NCBI RefSeq assembly: GCF_024693525.1
Contig: NZ_JAILKR010000076.1
Location: 1-27,935 of the forward strand
DNA from: Selenomonas sp.
GTDB lineage: Bacteria > Bacillota_C > Negativicutes > Selenomonadales > Selenomonadaceae
Direction: 5' to 3'
DNA length: 27,935 nt
In this document: piece after piece, positions 1 through 6,970 of the stretch
Layout of the letters: each line of letters starts with the position of its first letter
Numbering within the stretch: the stretch's first letter is position 1
The notes under the pieces: model-generated
The model's database searches: none
Told to the model about the DNA's origin: nothing
The model's input: the letters and a program-made list of their open reading frames with translations, nothing else
Translations under genes and position numbers: made by a program

Positions 1-297
1 AGCGAAGCGCGTTTTGCAACTTTTTCGATGCTTAATTAAAGATAAAAATTTCGTTTAGAAAAACATCTCCCGCGTAGTGTTGGCACTGCCCCTAGCGGCG
101 GCGAAGAGCTGCTTCGAATGAGATTCGTGTAACCTACAAACGGTAATTTTTCGGTAAATAGAAGGATAGTCCCATCTTCGCAAGGGATACATTATAATCA
201 GAATGAGTTATCAGAGCGCATAAAGGGCACAAAATATTATAAAAGTGCGCACGAGGTGGAATGATGTTCTTATTTGTGCATCGATAAAAGATTTTTC
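1..297. other. Region without a recognised gene
   Basis: No convincing coding region was seen. All three forward frames open at the left edge close within about 60 bases, so at most the last few codons of an upstream gene could be present. The stretch holds several small inverted repeats: CGAAG/CTTCG at 102-106 and 112-116, GAAT/ATTC at 116-126, and TCCC/GGGA at 170-187. There is an isolated TATAAT at 193-198 without a good -35 partner. A small structured RNA or a long leader is possible, but I could not match it to a known family. Confidence 0.4.
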
Positions 298-326
298 TTT
301 ACATTAATACTGTAAACTGTTATGAT
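298..326 (+). promoter_or_regulatory. Sigma-70-type promoter of the NSS transporter gene
   Basis: TTTACA at 298-303 and TATGAT at 321-326 are separated by exactly 17 bases. The predicted transcription start near 333 gives a leader of about 25 bases before the ATG at 359, with the ribosome binding site TTGAGGTGA in between. Confidence 0.75.
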
Positions 327-358
327 GTAGCAACAAAGAAAAATTTGAGGTGACATCT

Positions 359-1750
359 ATGCATGAGAATTCGAGCAGCTTTTCCGGACAGCTGGGATTT
401 GTTCTGGCTGCGGCAGGTTCTGCCGTTGGTGTCGGGAATCTCTGGCGCTTTCCTTATTTGACCGCGAAAGATGGCGGCGGTTTGTTTTTGTTGATTTATT
501 TGATTCTGGTCATGACCTTTGGTTATGTGTTGTTGTCGTCGGATTTGGCTATTGGCCGCCGGACGCAGAAGAACTCCATTCGGGCTTATCAGTCGATGAA
601 CTCCCGCTGGTGGTTCTTGGGGATTCTGACCTTTTTGGTGCCGGTGCTGATAATGACCTATTACGCCGTTATCGGTGGTTGGATTCTAAAGTACGCCGTG
701 GCTTTTTTGACTGGTCAAGGAGGTGCGGCTGCGGCGGATGCCTACTTTGTGTCCTTCATTACGAATCCTTGGGATGCCGGGCTTTATGCGGTGCTCTTTA
801 TGCTGCTGACGGCGGTAATCGTCTATCGCGGTGTGGAAAAGGGGATTGAAAAATGCTCCCGGGTCATGATGCCCATCCTGTTGGTGTCCATCGTCCTGAT
901 TGCCGGTTATTCGCTGAGTCTCAGCTATACCGATGCGGAGGGGGTAACCCGTACCGGTATCCAGGGGCTGGGCGTTTACATGATGCCGGACTTTGCCAAT
1001 CTTACCTTGGGCAAATTCCTGCAGATTTTGCTGGATGCCATGAGTCAGATTTTCTTCTCCCTCAGTGTGTCGATGGGCATCATGATCACCTATGGCTGCT
1101 ATGTGCGCAAGGACGTAAATCTCAATCAGTCGGTTTCCCAGATTTGCCTGTTTGACACCTTCGTTGGTTTATTGGCAGGCATGATGATTATTCCGTCGAT
1201 TTTCGTTTTTTCCGGCATGGAGGGAATGGCCGCAGGCCCTAAGCTCATGTTTGTTTCCCTGCCTAAGGTTTTCGCCTCCATGGGGGCGGTGGGGCCATTC
1301 ATTGGCATGGCCTTCTTCATTATGGCGGGCTTTGCCGCCCTTACCAGCTGTATATCGGTCTTAGAGGCCATAACGGCCAACTGCATGGAGATATTCCGTG
1401 CCCGCCGTGAGACGGTGACCCGGTTGCTGGGGGTCCTCTATACCGTTATCAGCGTCGTGATTGCCCTGGGCTACAGCGTGTTCTATTTGGAGGTGGGCCT
1501 TCCTAACGGCACCACGGGACAGCTTCTAGATATCATGGATTACATCAGCAATTCCTGTATGATGCCCGTAATTTCCCTTTGCTCGGCTATTCTCATCGGT
1601 TGGGTGGTGAAACCGGAATGGGTAATGGAGGAGATGGAACGGGATGGCAGTGTGATGCCGCGAAAATGGCTCTATCGCTTTATCATCCGTTACGTGGCCC
1701 CGGTGATTATGCTGATTCTCTGCTTGCAGGCCTTTGGCATTTTGTTGTAA
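359..1750 (+). CDS. Sodium-dependent amino-acid transporter, NSS (SNF) family
   Basis: Integral inner-membrane protein of about 463 residues that should import an amino acid together with Na+. The N-terminus carries the NSS hallmark of the first membrane helix, GSAVGVGNLWRFPYL, which forms part of the sodium and substrate sites in LeuT-fold transporters. About eleven further hydrophobic stretches follow, the usual number for short bacterial NSS proteins such as MhsT and Tyt1. The substrate cannot be read from the sequence. I chose the ATG at 359 rather than the upstream GTG at 350, because the GTG lies inside the Shine-Dalgarno sequence GAGGTGA (347-353). It stands alone between its own promoter and terminator. 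Confidence 0.92.
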   Translation: MHENSSSFSGQLGFVLAAAGSAVGVGNLWRFPYLTAKDGGGLFLLIYLILVMTFGYVLLSSDLAIGRRTQKNSIRAYQSMNSRWWFLGILTFLVPVLIMTYYAVIGGWILKYAVAFLTGQGGAAAADAYFVSFITNPWDAGLYAVLFMLLTAVIVYRGVEKGIEKCSRVMMPILLVSIVLIAGYSLSLSYTDAEGVTRTGIQGLGVYMMPDFANLTLGKFLQILLDAMSQIFFSLSVSMGIMITYGCYVRKDVNLNQSVSQICLFDTFVGLLAGMMIIPSIFVFSGMEGMAAGPKLMFVSLPKVFASMGAVGPFIGMAFFIMAGFAALTSCISVLEAITANCMEIFRARRETVTRLLGVLYTVISVVIALGYSVFYLEVGLPNGTTGQLLDIMDYISNSCMMPVISLCSAILIGWVVKPEWVMEEMERDGSVMPRKWLYRFIIRYVAPVIMLILCLQAFGILL

Positions 1751-1753
1751 TCG

Positions 1754-1795
1754 AAAAGCCCTTCCCTATGGGATACCATCATAGGGGGGCTTTTT
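1754..1795 (+). terminator. Intrinsic terminator after the NSS transporter gene
   Basis: AAAAGCC (1754-1760) and CCCTAT (1764-1769) pair with ATAGGG and GGCTTTT at 1781-1794, with a small internal loop. The hairpin ends in five T residues and begins just after the stop codon. Confidence 0.75.
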
Positions 1796-1823
1796 AATTG
1801 GAAGGAAATGGAAAAATTTCTCT

Positions 1824-1853
1824 TTGTCAAAAGCGGAATAATAGCGTTATAAT
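1824..1853 (+). promoter_or_regulatory. Sigma-70-type promoter of the SLH porin gene
   Basis: TTGTCA at 1824-1829 and TATAAT at 1848-1853 are separated by 18 bases. The leader to the ATG at 1907 is about 45 bases and contains the strong ribosome binding site AAAGGAGAA. Confidence 0.75.
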
Positions 1854-1906
1854 AGGAGCGGCGACGAATTTGCAAATCGCTGGGGAAAGATAAAGGAGAA
1901 ATTTTG

Positions 1907-3172
1907 ATGAAGTGCAAAAGTATCGGGGTGCTGGTGATGGCGCTTACCGTTTTTTTTACAAATTCTGTGCTGGCGGCGGGCAATCCCTTTGCCGATGTTC
2001 CGGCAGACCACTGGGCCTATGAGGCCGTAAACAATTTGGTGGCCGATGGCGTGTTGACGGGTTACGAGGATATGACCTTCAAAGGCCAAAAGGAAATTAC
2101 CCGCCAGGAAATGGCCATGATGGTGGCCCGGGCAATGGTGGCAGAAAACAATGTGGAAGTGAGCAGCCGGGATAAGCAGGCAATTGTGCAGCTGGCTGTA
2201 GAATTTAGTGATGAATTAAATTCCTTGGGCCTTCGCGTCAACCGATTGGAGCAGCAGGCAGACCTTATCACTTGGCAGGGCAAGGTAGAGTATACCTATA
2301 AGCAGGCTCGGGGGGATTTACTGGTGGGCCGGGATAGCAGCAATGCCATGCTCCTGCGCCTTGAGCCGGCGGCGAGCCTTTCGGCGAATTGGCAGGTAAG
2401 GGCACGTTTGGAGGCGGCCTCGGAGCTTTCCCGGGATGAGACCGGAACGGTGAACCTAAAGCGCCTCTACGCCCAGGGGGATTACGCTTCTTGGCAGATG
2501 AAGCTGGGCAAACTGCCCCTTTACACCAATGAGGAAGGCCTGCTCTGGGATGGGCAGTATTCGGGGGGACAAGCTTCTTTTGGTGGCGGCTGGAAGCGGC
2601 AGCAGGGAGCGGTGCTTACCCTGCTGGGAGGTCGGCTGAGTCCCCAGGAGCTGCCGTCGTCCTTGGGATTGGTAAGTGATGAGGCGGCCGATTTATTCGG
2701 CGTTAATCTTGATGGCACGAAAAAGAAGGGAACGGCAGGGGTTGGCGCTTATCGGCTAAAAAGTGACAGCTGGAACAAGGCTTACTTTGCTGGGGAGAAT
2801 ACGGCCACGATTTGGTCGCTGCATGGGGCTTATCGTTTTACCGATCGCCTTTGCCTAAGTGGTGCCTATGGAGAAAATACCAAGGCAAACAGCCAGGATA
2901 CCGCCTGGCAGACCGAGCTTGTCTATGGAAGATATCAGCCGGAAGCTCAGGGCTCCTGGCAGCTTTACAGTGCCTATCGCCAGCTAGGGGAAGCAGTCGC
3001 CGCTGCTGGCACTGGTGATGCCCTTCACTATGGGCAGAAGGGCTGGGAAGTGGGGGCAAAATATGCTCCCTGGAAGAATGTGGGCCTAATCCTTAAATAT
3101 GGGGATGGGGAAGAAATCGATTCCCATCAAGGGGTCAAGCAGTATTTTGCCCGGGTGGAGTGTTTCTTCTAA
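1907..3172 (+). CDS. SLH-domain outer-membrane porin-like protein
   Basis: A 421-residue exported protein. Residues 1 to about 24 form a signal peptide (positive start, hydrophobic core, cleavage near VLAAG). Residues 26-80 are one S-layer-homology domain (FADVPADHWAYEAV through ITRQEMAMMVARAM). A short helical, probably coiled-coil segment follows (about 86-118), then alternating polar/hydrophobic strands typical of a beta-barrel, ending in ARVECFF. A terminal Phe is the usual signal for outer-membrane insertion. In Negativicutes such proteins tether the outer membrane to peptidoglycan through the SLH domain and act as porins. ATG 1907 fits the ribosome binding site better than the adjacent TTG at 1904. 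It is a single-gene unit. Whether it conducts solutes or is mainly structural is not visible. Confidence 0.88.
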   Translation: MKCKSIGVLVMALTVFFTNSVLAAGNPFADVPADHWAYEAVNNLVADGVLTGYEDMTFKGQKEITRQEMAMMVARAMVAENNVEVSSRDKQAIVQLAVEFSDELNSLGLRVNRLEQQADLITWQGKVEYTYKQARGDLLVGRDSSNAMLLRLEPAASLSANWQVRARLEAASELSRDETGTVNLKRLYAQGDYASWQMKLGKLPLYTNEEGLLWDGQYSGGQASFGGGWKRQQGAVLTLLGGRLSPQELPSSLGLVSDEAADLFGVNLDGTKKKGTAGVGAYRLKSDSWNKAYFAGENTATIWSLHGAYRFTDRLCLSGAYGENTKANSQDTAWQTELVYGRYQPEAQGSWQLYSAYRQLGEAVAAAGTGDALHYGQKGWEVGAKYAPWKNVGLILKYGDGEEIDSHQGVKQYFARVECFF

Positions 3173-3192
3173 GCCAACCATAGCGTTTTGAC

Positions 3193-3221
3193 AATTGACT
3201 GGTCAAGTTGACCGGTCAATT
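3193..3221. repeat. 29-bp imperfect palindrome made of two tandem 12-bp palindromes
   Basis: TTGACTGGTCAA (3195-3206) and TTGACCGGTCAA (3208-3219) lie one base apart, flanked by AA and TT, so the whole element is symmetric around 3207 with one mismatch. As RNA it can fold into a hairpin of up to 13 pairs (one G-U) followed by T residues, so it may be a first terminator of the porin gene. As DNA each half looks like the operator of a dimeric regulator. Confidence 0.6.
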
Positions 3222-3226
3222 TTGAC

Positions 3227-3260
3227 AAGTCAGCGGGAATAACCCGGTGACTTTTTTTTT
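3227..3260 (+). terminator. Intrinsic terminator upstream of the feo promoter
   Basis: AAGTCAGCGGG at 3227-3237, loop AATAA, then CCCGGTGACTT at 3243-3253, running into a tract of nine T residues (3252-3260). It insulates the feo operon from the porin gene. Confidence 0.85.
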
Positions 3261-3282
3261 GAGAAAATTTCCTAAATGTAAT

Positions 3283-3342
3283 TGATAATCCTTGACAATT
3301 GCTATTGATATACGTTATCATGTTTGAAGATAAGCAATATCA
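3283..3342. promoter_or_regulatory. Array of three Fur-box-like 15-mers over the feo promoter
   Basis: Three matches to the 7-1-7 Fur consensus (TGATAAT-N-ATTATCA) are visible. Positions 3283-3297 have a perfect left half TGATAAT and a poor right half. Positions 3306-3320 read TGATATACGTTATCA. Positions 3328-3342 read AGATAAGCAATATCA. Their centres are 22-23 bases apart, about two helical turns, so dimers would sit on one face of the DNA. They cover the -35, the -10 and the transcription start, which predicts iron-dependent repression. Confidence 0.7.
3292..3321 (+). promoter_or_regulatory. Sigma-70-type promoter of the feo operon
   Basis: TTGACA at 3292-3297 and TATCAT at 3316-3321 with an 18-base spacer. 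Both hexamers overlap Fur-box-like sequences. The transcript would have a leader of about 70 bases before feoA. Confidence 0.72.
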
Positions 3343-3398
3343 TTTACACCCGCATCTTTGATGCGTGCACTTATTCAATTCATTTGGGAGGTTTTTCT

Positions 3399-3623
3399 AT
3401 GACTCTTAAAGAGGGTAAAACTGGCATGACGTTAAAAATCAAGCAGATTGACGATAGCAGCTTGAAAGAACGTCTCATGACTATGGGCCTTACGCCGGGG
3501 ACGAAGATTAAAGTCCTGCGGGCAGCTCCATTAGGGGACCCCATCGCTATTAGTGTCCGTTCCTATAATCTGGCCCTTCGCCGCGCGGATGCAGAGAAGG
3601 TTACCGTAGAGCAGGTTGGTTAA
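3399..3623 (+). CDS. feoA: Ferrous iron transport protein A (FeoA)
   Basis: A 74-residue SH3-like cytoplasmic protein that assists FeoB in Fe(II) uptake. The fold is recognisable from the small-barrel pattern with MTMGLTPGTKIKVLRAAPLGDPIAISVRS, the conserved core of FeoA. I start it at the ATG at 3399, which follows GGGAGG (3386-3391) by seven bases, rather than at the in-frame TTG at 3324, which lies in the operator region. It is the first gene of the operon and lies 20 bases before feoB. Only a single FeoA is present. Confidence 0.92.
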   Translation: MTLKEGKTGMTLKIKQIDDSSLKERLMTMGLTPGTKIKVLRAAPLGDPIAISVRSYNLALRRADAEKVTVEQVG

Positions 3624-3643
3624 AAAGGAGACGATTTAGTAAA

Positions 3644-5539
3644 ATGGCAACAATTGCAGTAGCATTAACCGGTAATCCGAATACCGGTAAATCCACGATA
3701 TTTAATGAACTTACTGGCGCACGTCAGAAAATTGGTAACTGGCCGGGCGTAACCGTTGATAAGAAAGTCGGTTATGCGCGCCATCAGGACCGTGCGATTT
3801 CTATCGTTGACCTCCCAGGTACCTATAGCATTAATGCCCGTTCCCCGGAAGAAAAAATCGTCATCGATTACCTCATGAACAACAAATTGGACCTTGTTAT
3901 GGACGTAGTGGATAGCTCGAATATTGAGCGTAACTTGTTCTTGACGGTTCAGCTGTTGGAAAAGGGTATTCCTCTTTTGATTGATCTCAACATGGCCGAT
4001 GATGCAGAGCGCCGCGGCATCAAGATTGACTGCCGCCGCCTCGAAGATGCATTGGGGATGCCGGTTGTGCAGACGGTGGGCCGCAGCAGCAAGAGTGCGA
4101 GAAAGCTGCTGGATGTGTTCACTTCCACGGTTATGTCGAACTACGAACCGAGCCAGCTGGTAAAGGATCACATCATCAAGGTTCAGGAAATTGAAGCCAG
4201 CAGCAAGTCCGAAGCACAGAAGCAGGAAGAAATCATCGAGGCTCGTTATGCGCTGATTGATACGGTTATCGCTCAGTCGGTGACCCTGTCCAACGTGGGC
4301 CAGACTAAGTCGGAAAAGATCGATCGATTCCTGGCTAATGGCGTTTTGGCCCTGCCGATTTTCCTGGCTATCATGTATGGTGTTTTCATGATTACCTTCG
4401 AGTGGATTGGCCAGCCGATTGCCGATGCCTTGGATTCGCTGATTAACGAGGACTTCCTGGATTTTGCCACGGACTTCCTCACCGATGCCGGCGTGGCTGA
4501 GTGGATGGTTTCCCTGGTATGCGATGGCATCATCGGTGGTGTCGGCGCTGTGCTGACCTTCGTGCCGTTGATTTTCGTGCTGTTCTTCTGCCTGTCCTTC
4601 CTGGATGGCACGGGGTATATGGCCCGTATCGCTTTCGTCATGGACCCGATTATGCGCCGTTGCGGCCTCACGGGTAAAGGCGTCATGCCGCTGATGATGG
4701 GCTTTGGCTGCGGTGTTCCGGCAATCATGGGCGCTCGTGCCTTAGATTCCGAGAAGGATCGCATGGTTTCCATTCTCGTAACGCCGTTCCTCACCTGTGG
4801 TGCGAAGCTGCCAATCATGGCTTTGTTCGCTGCCATGTTCTTCCCCGATAATGCCGCTAACGTGGTCTTCGCTATGTATATTGCCGGTGTCGTCATGGCA
4901 ATTGTTGCGGCCAAGGGCCTGGGCTCCTCCATCTTCAAAGACAAGGGCTCCACGTTCCTGCTGGAACTTCCGCCGTACCGCATGCCGGACATGAAATCGG
5001 TACTCTTGGAGACTTGGGATAAAGGTAAAGGCTACCTGGTTAAAGCCGGTACGATTATCTTTGCCGCTTCGGTTCTCCTGTGGGTAATGTCCAACTACAA
5101 CTTTGATGGTTCTTGCGAAATTGACGAGTCGATTCTGGCTACCTTGGGCGGCTGGATGTCTAATCTCTTCGTATTCCATGGCTTTGCTACTTGGGAATCT
5201 GGTGCTGCTCTGCTTTCGGGTATTATGGCAAAAGAGACGGTTGTTGCAACCATTGGTGTCCTCTATGGTGCTGCTGATGTATCCACGGAAGCAGCCGATG
5301 CCGTTGAGTCTGCTGGTCAGATGATGGAGACGGGCATGGCTTCGAGCTTCACGGCACTGTCGGCGCTGGCCTTCATGGTATTCTCCCAGCTCTACACGCC
5401 TTGCGTAACGGCTCTGGGTACCATCAAGAAGGAAGCTGGCAGCTGGAAGTGGATGATTTTCTCGGCCGTTTACATGTTTGTCATTGCTTGGCTCGTATCC
5501 CTGCTGGTTTATCAGGTAGGCAGCCTGCTGGGCTTCTGA
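3644..5539 (+). CDS. feoB: Ferrous iron transport protein B (FeoB)
   Basis: A 631-residue inner-membrane Fe(II) transporter with a fused N-terminal GTPase. G1 is GNPNTGKST (10-18), G2 lies in GVTV (35-38), G3 is DLPG (56-59) and G4 is NMAD (116-119), the usual FeoB form of NKxD. A helical GDI-like linker spans about 165-228. The membrane part has two inverted gate-like repeats with the conserved cysteines in GFGCGVPAIMG (Cys356) and TCGAKLPI (Cys385). The protein is at the short end for the family (E. coli FeoB is about 770 aa), through a compact linker and C-terminus. The usual G5 SAR triad is displaced by a few residues (VGRSSKSAR). AAGGAG precedes the ATG by 13 bases, a long spacing. Control is expected at the Fur-covered promoter upstream of feoA. 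Confidence 0.95.
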   Translation: MATIAVALTGNPNTGKSTIFNELTGARQKIGNWPGVTVDKKVGYARHQDRAISIVDLPGTYSINARSPEEKIVIDYLMNNKLDLVMDVVDSSNIERNLFLTVQLLEKGIPLLIDLNMADDAERRGIKIDCRRLEDALGMPVVQTVGRSSKSARKLLDVFTSTVMSNYEPSQLVKDHIIKVQEIEASSKSEAQKQEEIIEARYALIDTVIAQSVTLSNVGQTKSEKIDRFLANGVLALPIFLAIMYGVFMITFEWIGQPIADALDSLINEDFLDFATDFLTDAGVAEWMVSLVCDGIIGGVGAVLTFVPLIFVLFFCLSFLDGTGYMARIAFVMDPIMRRCGLTGKGVMPLMMGFGCGVPAIMGARALDSEKDRMVSILVTPFLTCGAKLPIMALFAAMFFPDNAANVVFAMYIAGVVMAIVAAKGLGSSIFKDKGSTFLLELPPYRMPDMKSVLLETWDKGKGYLVKAGTIIFAASVLLWVMSNYNFDGSCEIDESILATLGGWMSNLFVFHGFATWESGAALLSGIMAKETVVATIGVLYGAADVSTEAADAVESAGQMMETGMASSFTALSALAFMVFSQLYTPCVTALGTIKKEAGSWKWMIFSAVYMFVIAWLVSLLVYQVGSLLGF

Positions 5540-5590
5540 TTGTTTCCGTAATTTTCAGGTTACCGAATATCTTAGTTAGGAGGGATTTAT

Positions 5591-5749
5591 ATGGCAACCT
5601 TTATCGTAGCTGCGGTATTAGCTGTGGCTCTGTTCTTTGCCCTTAGGCATATCTATCACAATTTCCATGAAGGAAAATCTGACTGCTGTGGTGCATCGGA
5701 GTGCGGTGGCAGCTGTTGCGGGTGCCATTCTGTCCCCGAAAAAAAATAA
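5591..5749 (+). CDS. FeoB-associated Cys-rich membrane protein
   Basis: A 52-residue protein: one N-terminal membrane helix (about residues 3-18, FIVAAVLAVALFFALRH), a short basic/His linker, then a Cys cluster with CCGASECGGSCCGCHS (six Cys within about 14 residues). This is the form of the small FeoB-associated proteins (Pfam FeoB_associated), found next to feoB in Firmicutes where a FeoC would be. The Cys cluster could bind Fe(II) or another metal at the cytoplasmic mouth of FeoB; that role is inferred. ATG follows AGGAGG closely. The 51-base gap after feoB has no terminator, so it is the last gene of the operon. Confidence 0.88.
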   Translation: MATFIVAAVLAVALFFALRHIYHNFHEGKSDCCGASECGGSCCGCHSVPEKK

Positions 5750-5756
5750 TAGTCTG

Positions 5757-5801
5757 TCCGGCCTTGGCGTATCGTGATGATGCGTCAGAGCCGGATTTTT
5801 T
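5757..5801 (+). terminator. Intrinsic terminator of the feo operon
   Basis: TCCGGC (5757-5762) pairs with GCCGGA (5790-5795). An inner arm GCGTATC pairs with GATGCGT, and a T tract follows at 5796-5801. Confidence 0.75.
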
Positions 5802-5939
5802 ATTTTGGAGGGAGAGATTTCAGCGAGTATTCAGATGGTTGTCATAAAATTATTACAAGTTACAGCAGGAGAACAATTCCTTCTGTCGAAGGGTAATGGT
5901 GTAACGAGATAACTAAATAACATCACGGGAGGTTACAGT

Positions 5940-6155
5940 ATGAGGATCAGCAAGCTTAGAAACATGTCAAAGTCGTTGTTCTGGGGCGACAGACCTTTAC
6001 CTGAGAATTCCGAGATGAAAGGAGTGATTGAGACCGACAATGGCCGTACAGGATTACTTTTGCGGCTAAAGGATGGTATGTACGTGCTGGGGACAGCGGG
6101 CAGCCTATCCAAACTGAACCAGGATAAAATTCGCCGGAAACTCAAGGAAGCATAA
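5940..6155 (+). CDS. Small uncharacterised protein (71 aa)
   Basis: I do not recognise this protein. It is basic, without a membrane helix or signal peptide and without Cys. The sequence has a central pattern GVIETDNGRTGLLLRLKDGMYVLGTAGSL that looks like short beta strands, followed by a charged C-terminal helix (KLNQDKIRRKLKEA). It is supported as a real gene by a strong ribosome binding site (GGGAGGT at 5927-5933) before the ATG and by a strong terminator just after the stop. It lies alone between the feo operon and the YjfB-like gene. The 138 bases upstream hold no clear promoter. Confidence 0.65.
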   Translation: MRISKLRNMSKSLFWGDRPLPENSEMKGVIETDNGRTGLLLRLKDGMYVLGTAGSLSKLNQDKIRRKLKEA

Positions 6156-6176
6156 GGGCGATACATAGAAACAGGG

Positions 6177-6200
6177 CCGCCTTCAGAAGAAGGCGGTTTT
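6177..6200 (+). terminator. Intrinsic terminator after the 71-aa gene
   Basis: A perfect 8-bp stem, CCGCCTTC (6177-6184) and GAAGGCGG (6189-6196), with a 4-base loop, followed by TTTT. Confidence 0.85.
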
Positions 6201-6213
6201 CTTATGGCGGTGT

Positions 6214-6241
6214 TTAAGTTTTGTGGCTTTTTTGACGATAA
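6214..6241 (+). promoter_or_regulatory. Sigma-28 (FliA/SigD)-like promoter of the YjfB-type gene
   Basis: TTAAGTTT at 6214-6221 and GACGATAA at 6234-6241 each match the flagellar sigma consensus (TAAAGTTT-N11-GCCGATAA) at 7 of 8 positions. The spacer is 12 bases, or 11 if the first box is shifted by one. The predicted start near 6249 gives a leader of about 32 bases before the ATG at 6281. Confidence 0.6.
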
Positions 6242-6280
6242 AATAGATAGCACAAGGATGTGGATTAGGAGGTGCTTTCT

Positions 6281-6463
6281 ATGGATATGAGTATTGCCGC
6301 TATGTCGGTAAGCATGCATCAAGCCCAGGCTGGACAGGATATGGGAATTGCCGTCCTCAAGATGGCAATGGAGACGGCTGAGTCAGGACCGATGGAACTG
6401 CTGGGAGGTATGGAGCAGAGCCTTGACCCGAATCTTGGCGCGTTGGTGGATATCCAGGCCTAA
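6281..6463 (+). CDS. YjfB-type putative motility protein
   Basis: A 60-residue protein, MDMSIAAMSVSMHQAQAGQDMGIAVLKMAMETAE..., matching the short YjfB family (Pfam YjfB_motility), whose members occur in flagellated Firmicutes and are annotated as putative motility proteins of unknown mechanism. The protein is rich in Met and Ala and probably mostly helical, with a C-terminal LDPNLGALVDIQA tail. I start it at the ATG at 6281; the GTG at 6272 lies within the ribosome binding site AGGAGGTG. A sigma-28-like promoter upstream supports the motility link. No flagellar gene is adjacent, so it is a stand-alone regulon member. Confidence 0.82.
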   Translation: MDMSIAAMSVSMHQAQAGQDMGIAVLKMAMETAESGPMELLGGMEQSLDPNLGALVDIQA

Positions 6464-6468
6464 GCGGA

Positions 6469-6504
6469 ACAGCCCTTGTCTTTGGGGACAGGGGCTGTTT
6501 TTTT
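6469..6504 (+). terminator. Intrinsic terminator after the YjfB-type gene
   Basis: ACAGCCCTTGTC (6469-6480) pairs with GACAGGGGCTGT (6487-6498) with one G-U pair, followed by a run of T residues. Confidence 0.88.
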
Positions 6505-6512
6505 GACGGCTT

Positions 6513-6541
6513 TTGCACTTTTGGGGCGTCTAGTGTAAACT
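6513..6541 (+). promoter_or_regulatory. Sigma-70-type promoter of the C_GCAxxG_C_C-nfo unit
   Basis: TTGCAC at 6513-6518 and TAAACT at 6536-6541 with a 17-base spacer, just after the preceding terminator and about 30 bases before the AGGAGG of the next gene. Confidence 0.6.
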
Positions 6542-6578
6542 AAGGATAGTTGTTTCTATTTTTTAGGAGGATTATACG

Positions 6579-6956
6579 ATGGCAAACGTTCGAGCAGAAA
6601 AAGCAGTGGAGTATAAGAAAACATGCAATTGCGCCCAGGCGGTATTGCTGGCTTTTAAAGACGAGATGGGAAAATCTGAGGAAGAACTGCTGGCCTTGGG
6701 TTCCGGGTTCGGTTCTGGCATGGGTGGCATGGAAGCAACCTGCGGCGCTTTGTGCGGTGCTGCCATGGCAGCAGGCCTTTTGAATCAGTCGGATACTCTC
6801 ACCAAGATGATGACGAAAGCCATGCTTCAGGAATTTAAGGAGAAGGCTGGTGCCACCATTTGCGGTGACCTCAAGGGAATCAAGACGAAAAAGATGCTCT
6901 GCTCCTGTGACGACTGTGTGCGTCATGCTGTCGTTGCTTTGGAAAATCAACTTTGA
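6579..6956 (+). CDS. C_GCAxxG_C_C family redox-type protein
   Basis: A 125-residue cytoplasmic protein with eight Cys: C16, C18, C55, C59, C95, C108, C110 and C113. The core [12 protein letters not shown] (55-66) and the C-terminal CSCDDC fit the C_GCAxxG_C_C family (Pfam redox-active protein, PF09719), found in anaerobes and often next to oxidoreductases or transporters. The Cys pattern suggests a metal or disulfide centre, but no biochemical role is established that I know of. AGGAGG lies eight bases before the ATG. The stop is 14 bases before the nfo start, so the two genes are very likely co-transcribed, which loosely links it to stress or repair. Confidence 0.85.
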   Translation: MANVRAEKAVEYKKTCNCAQAVLLAFKDEMGKSEEELLALGSGFGSGMGGMEATCGALCGAAMAAGLLNQSDTLTKMMTKAMLQEFKEKAGATICGDLKGIKTKKMLCSCDDCVRHAVVALENQL

Positions 6957-6970
6957 TAGGAGGGGCTGGA

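Noticed and set aside
261..287. Mini reading frame MMFLFVHR after GAGGTGG, as a leader peptide for the transporter
   Set aside because: The best promoter (298-326) lies downstream of it, so it would not be on the transporter mRNA, and it is not enriched in any one amino acid.
4273..4992. 239-codon reading frame on the minus strand inside feoB
   Set aside because: It lies wholly within a clear feoB, its translation is rich in Arg, Thr, Pro and Ser without family features, and it has no promoter or ribosome binding site. It is a shadow of feoB codon use.
5570..5749. FeoC as the third feo gene
   Set aside because: The 52-aa product has a membrane helix and a Cys cluster and lacks the winged-helix fold of FeoC; it fits the FeoB-associated Cys-rich family instead.
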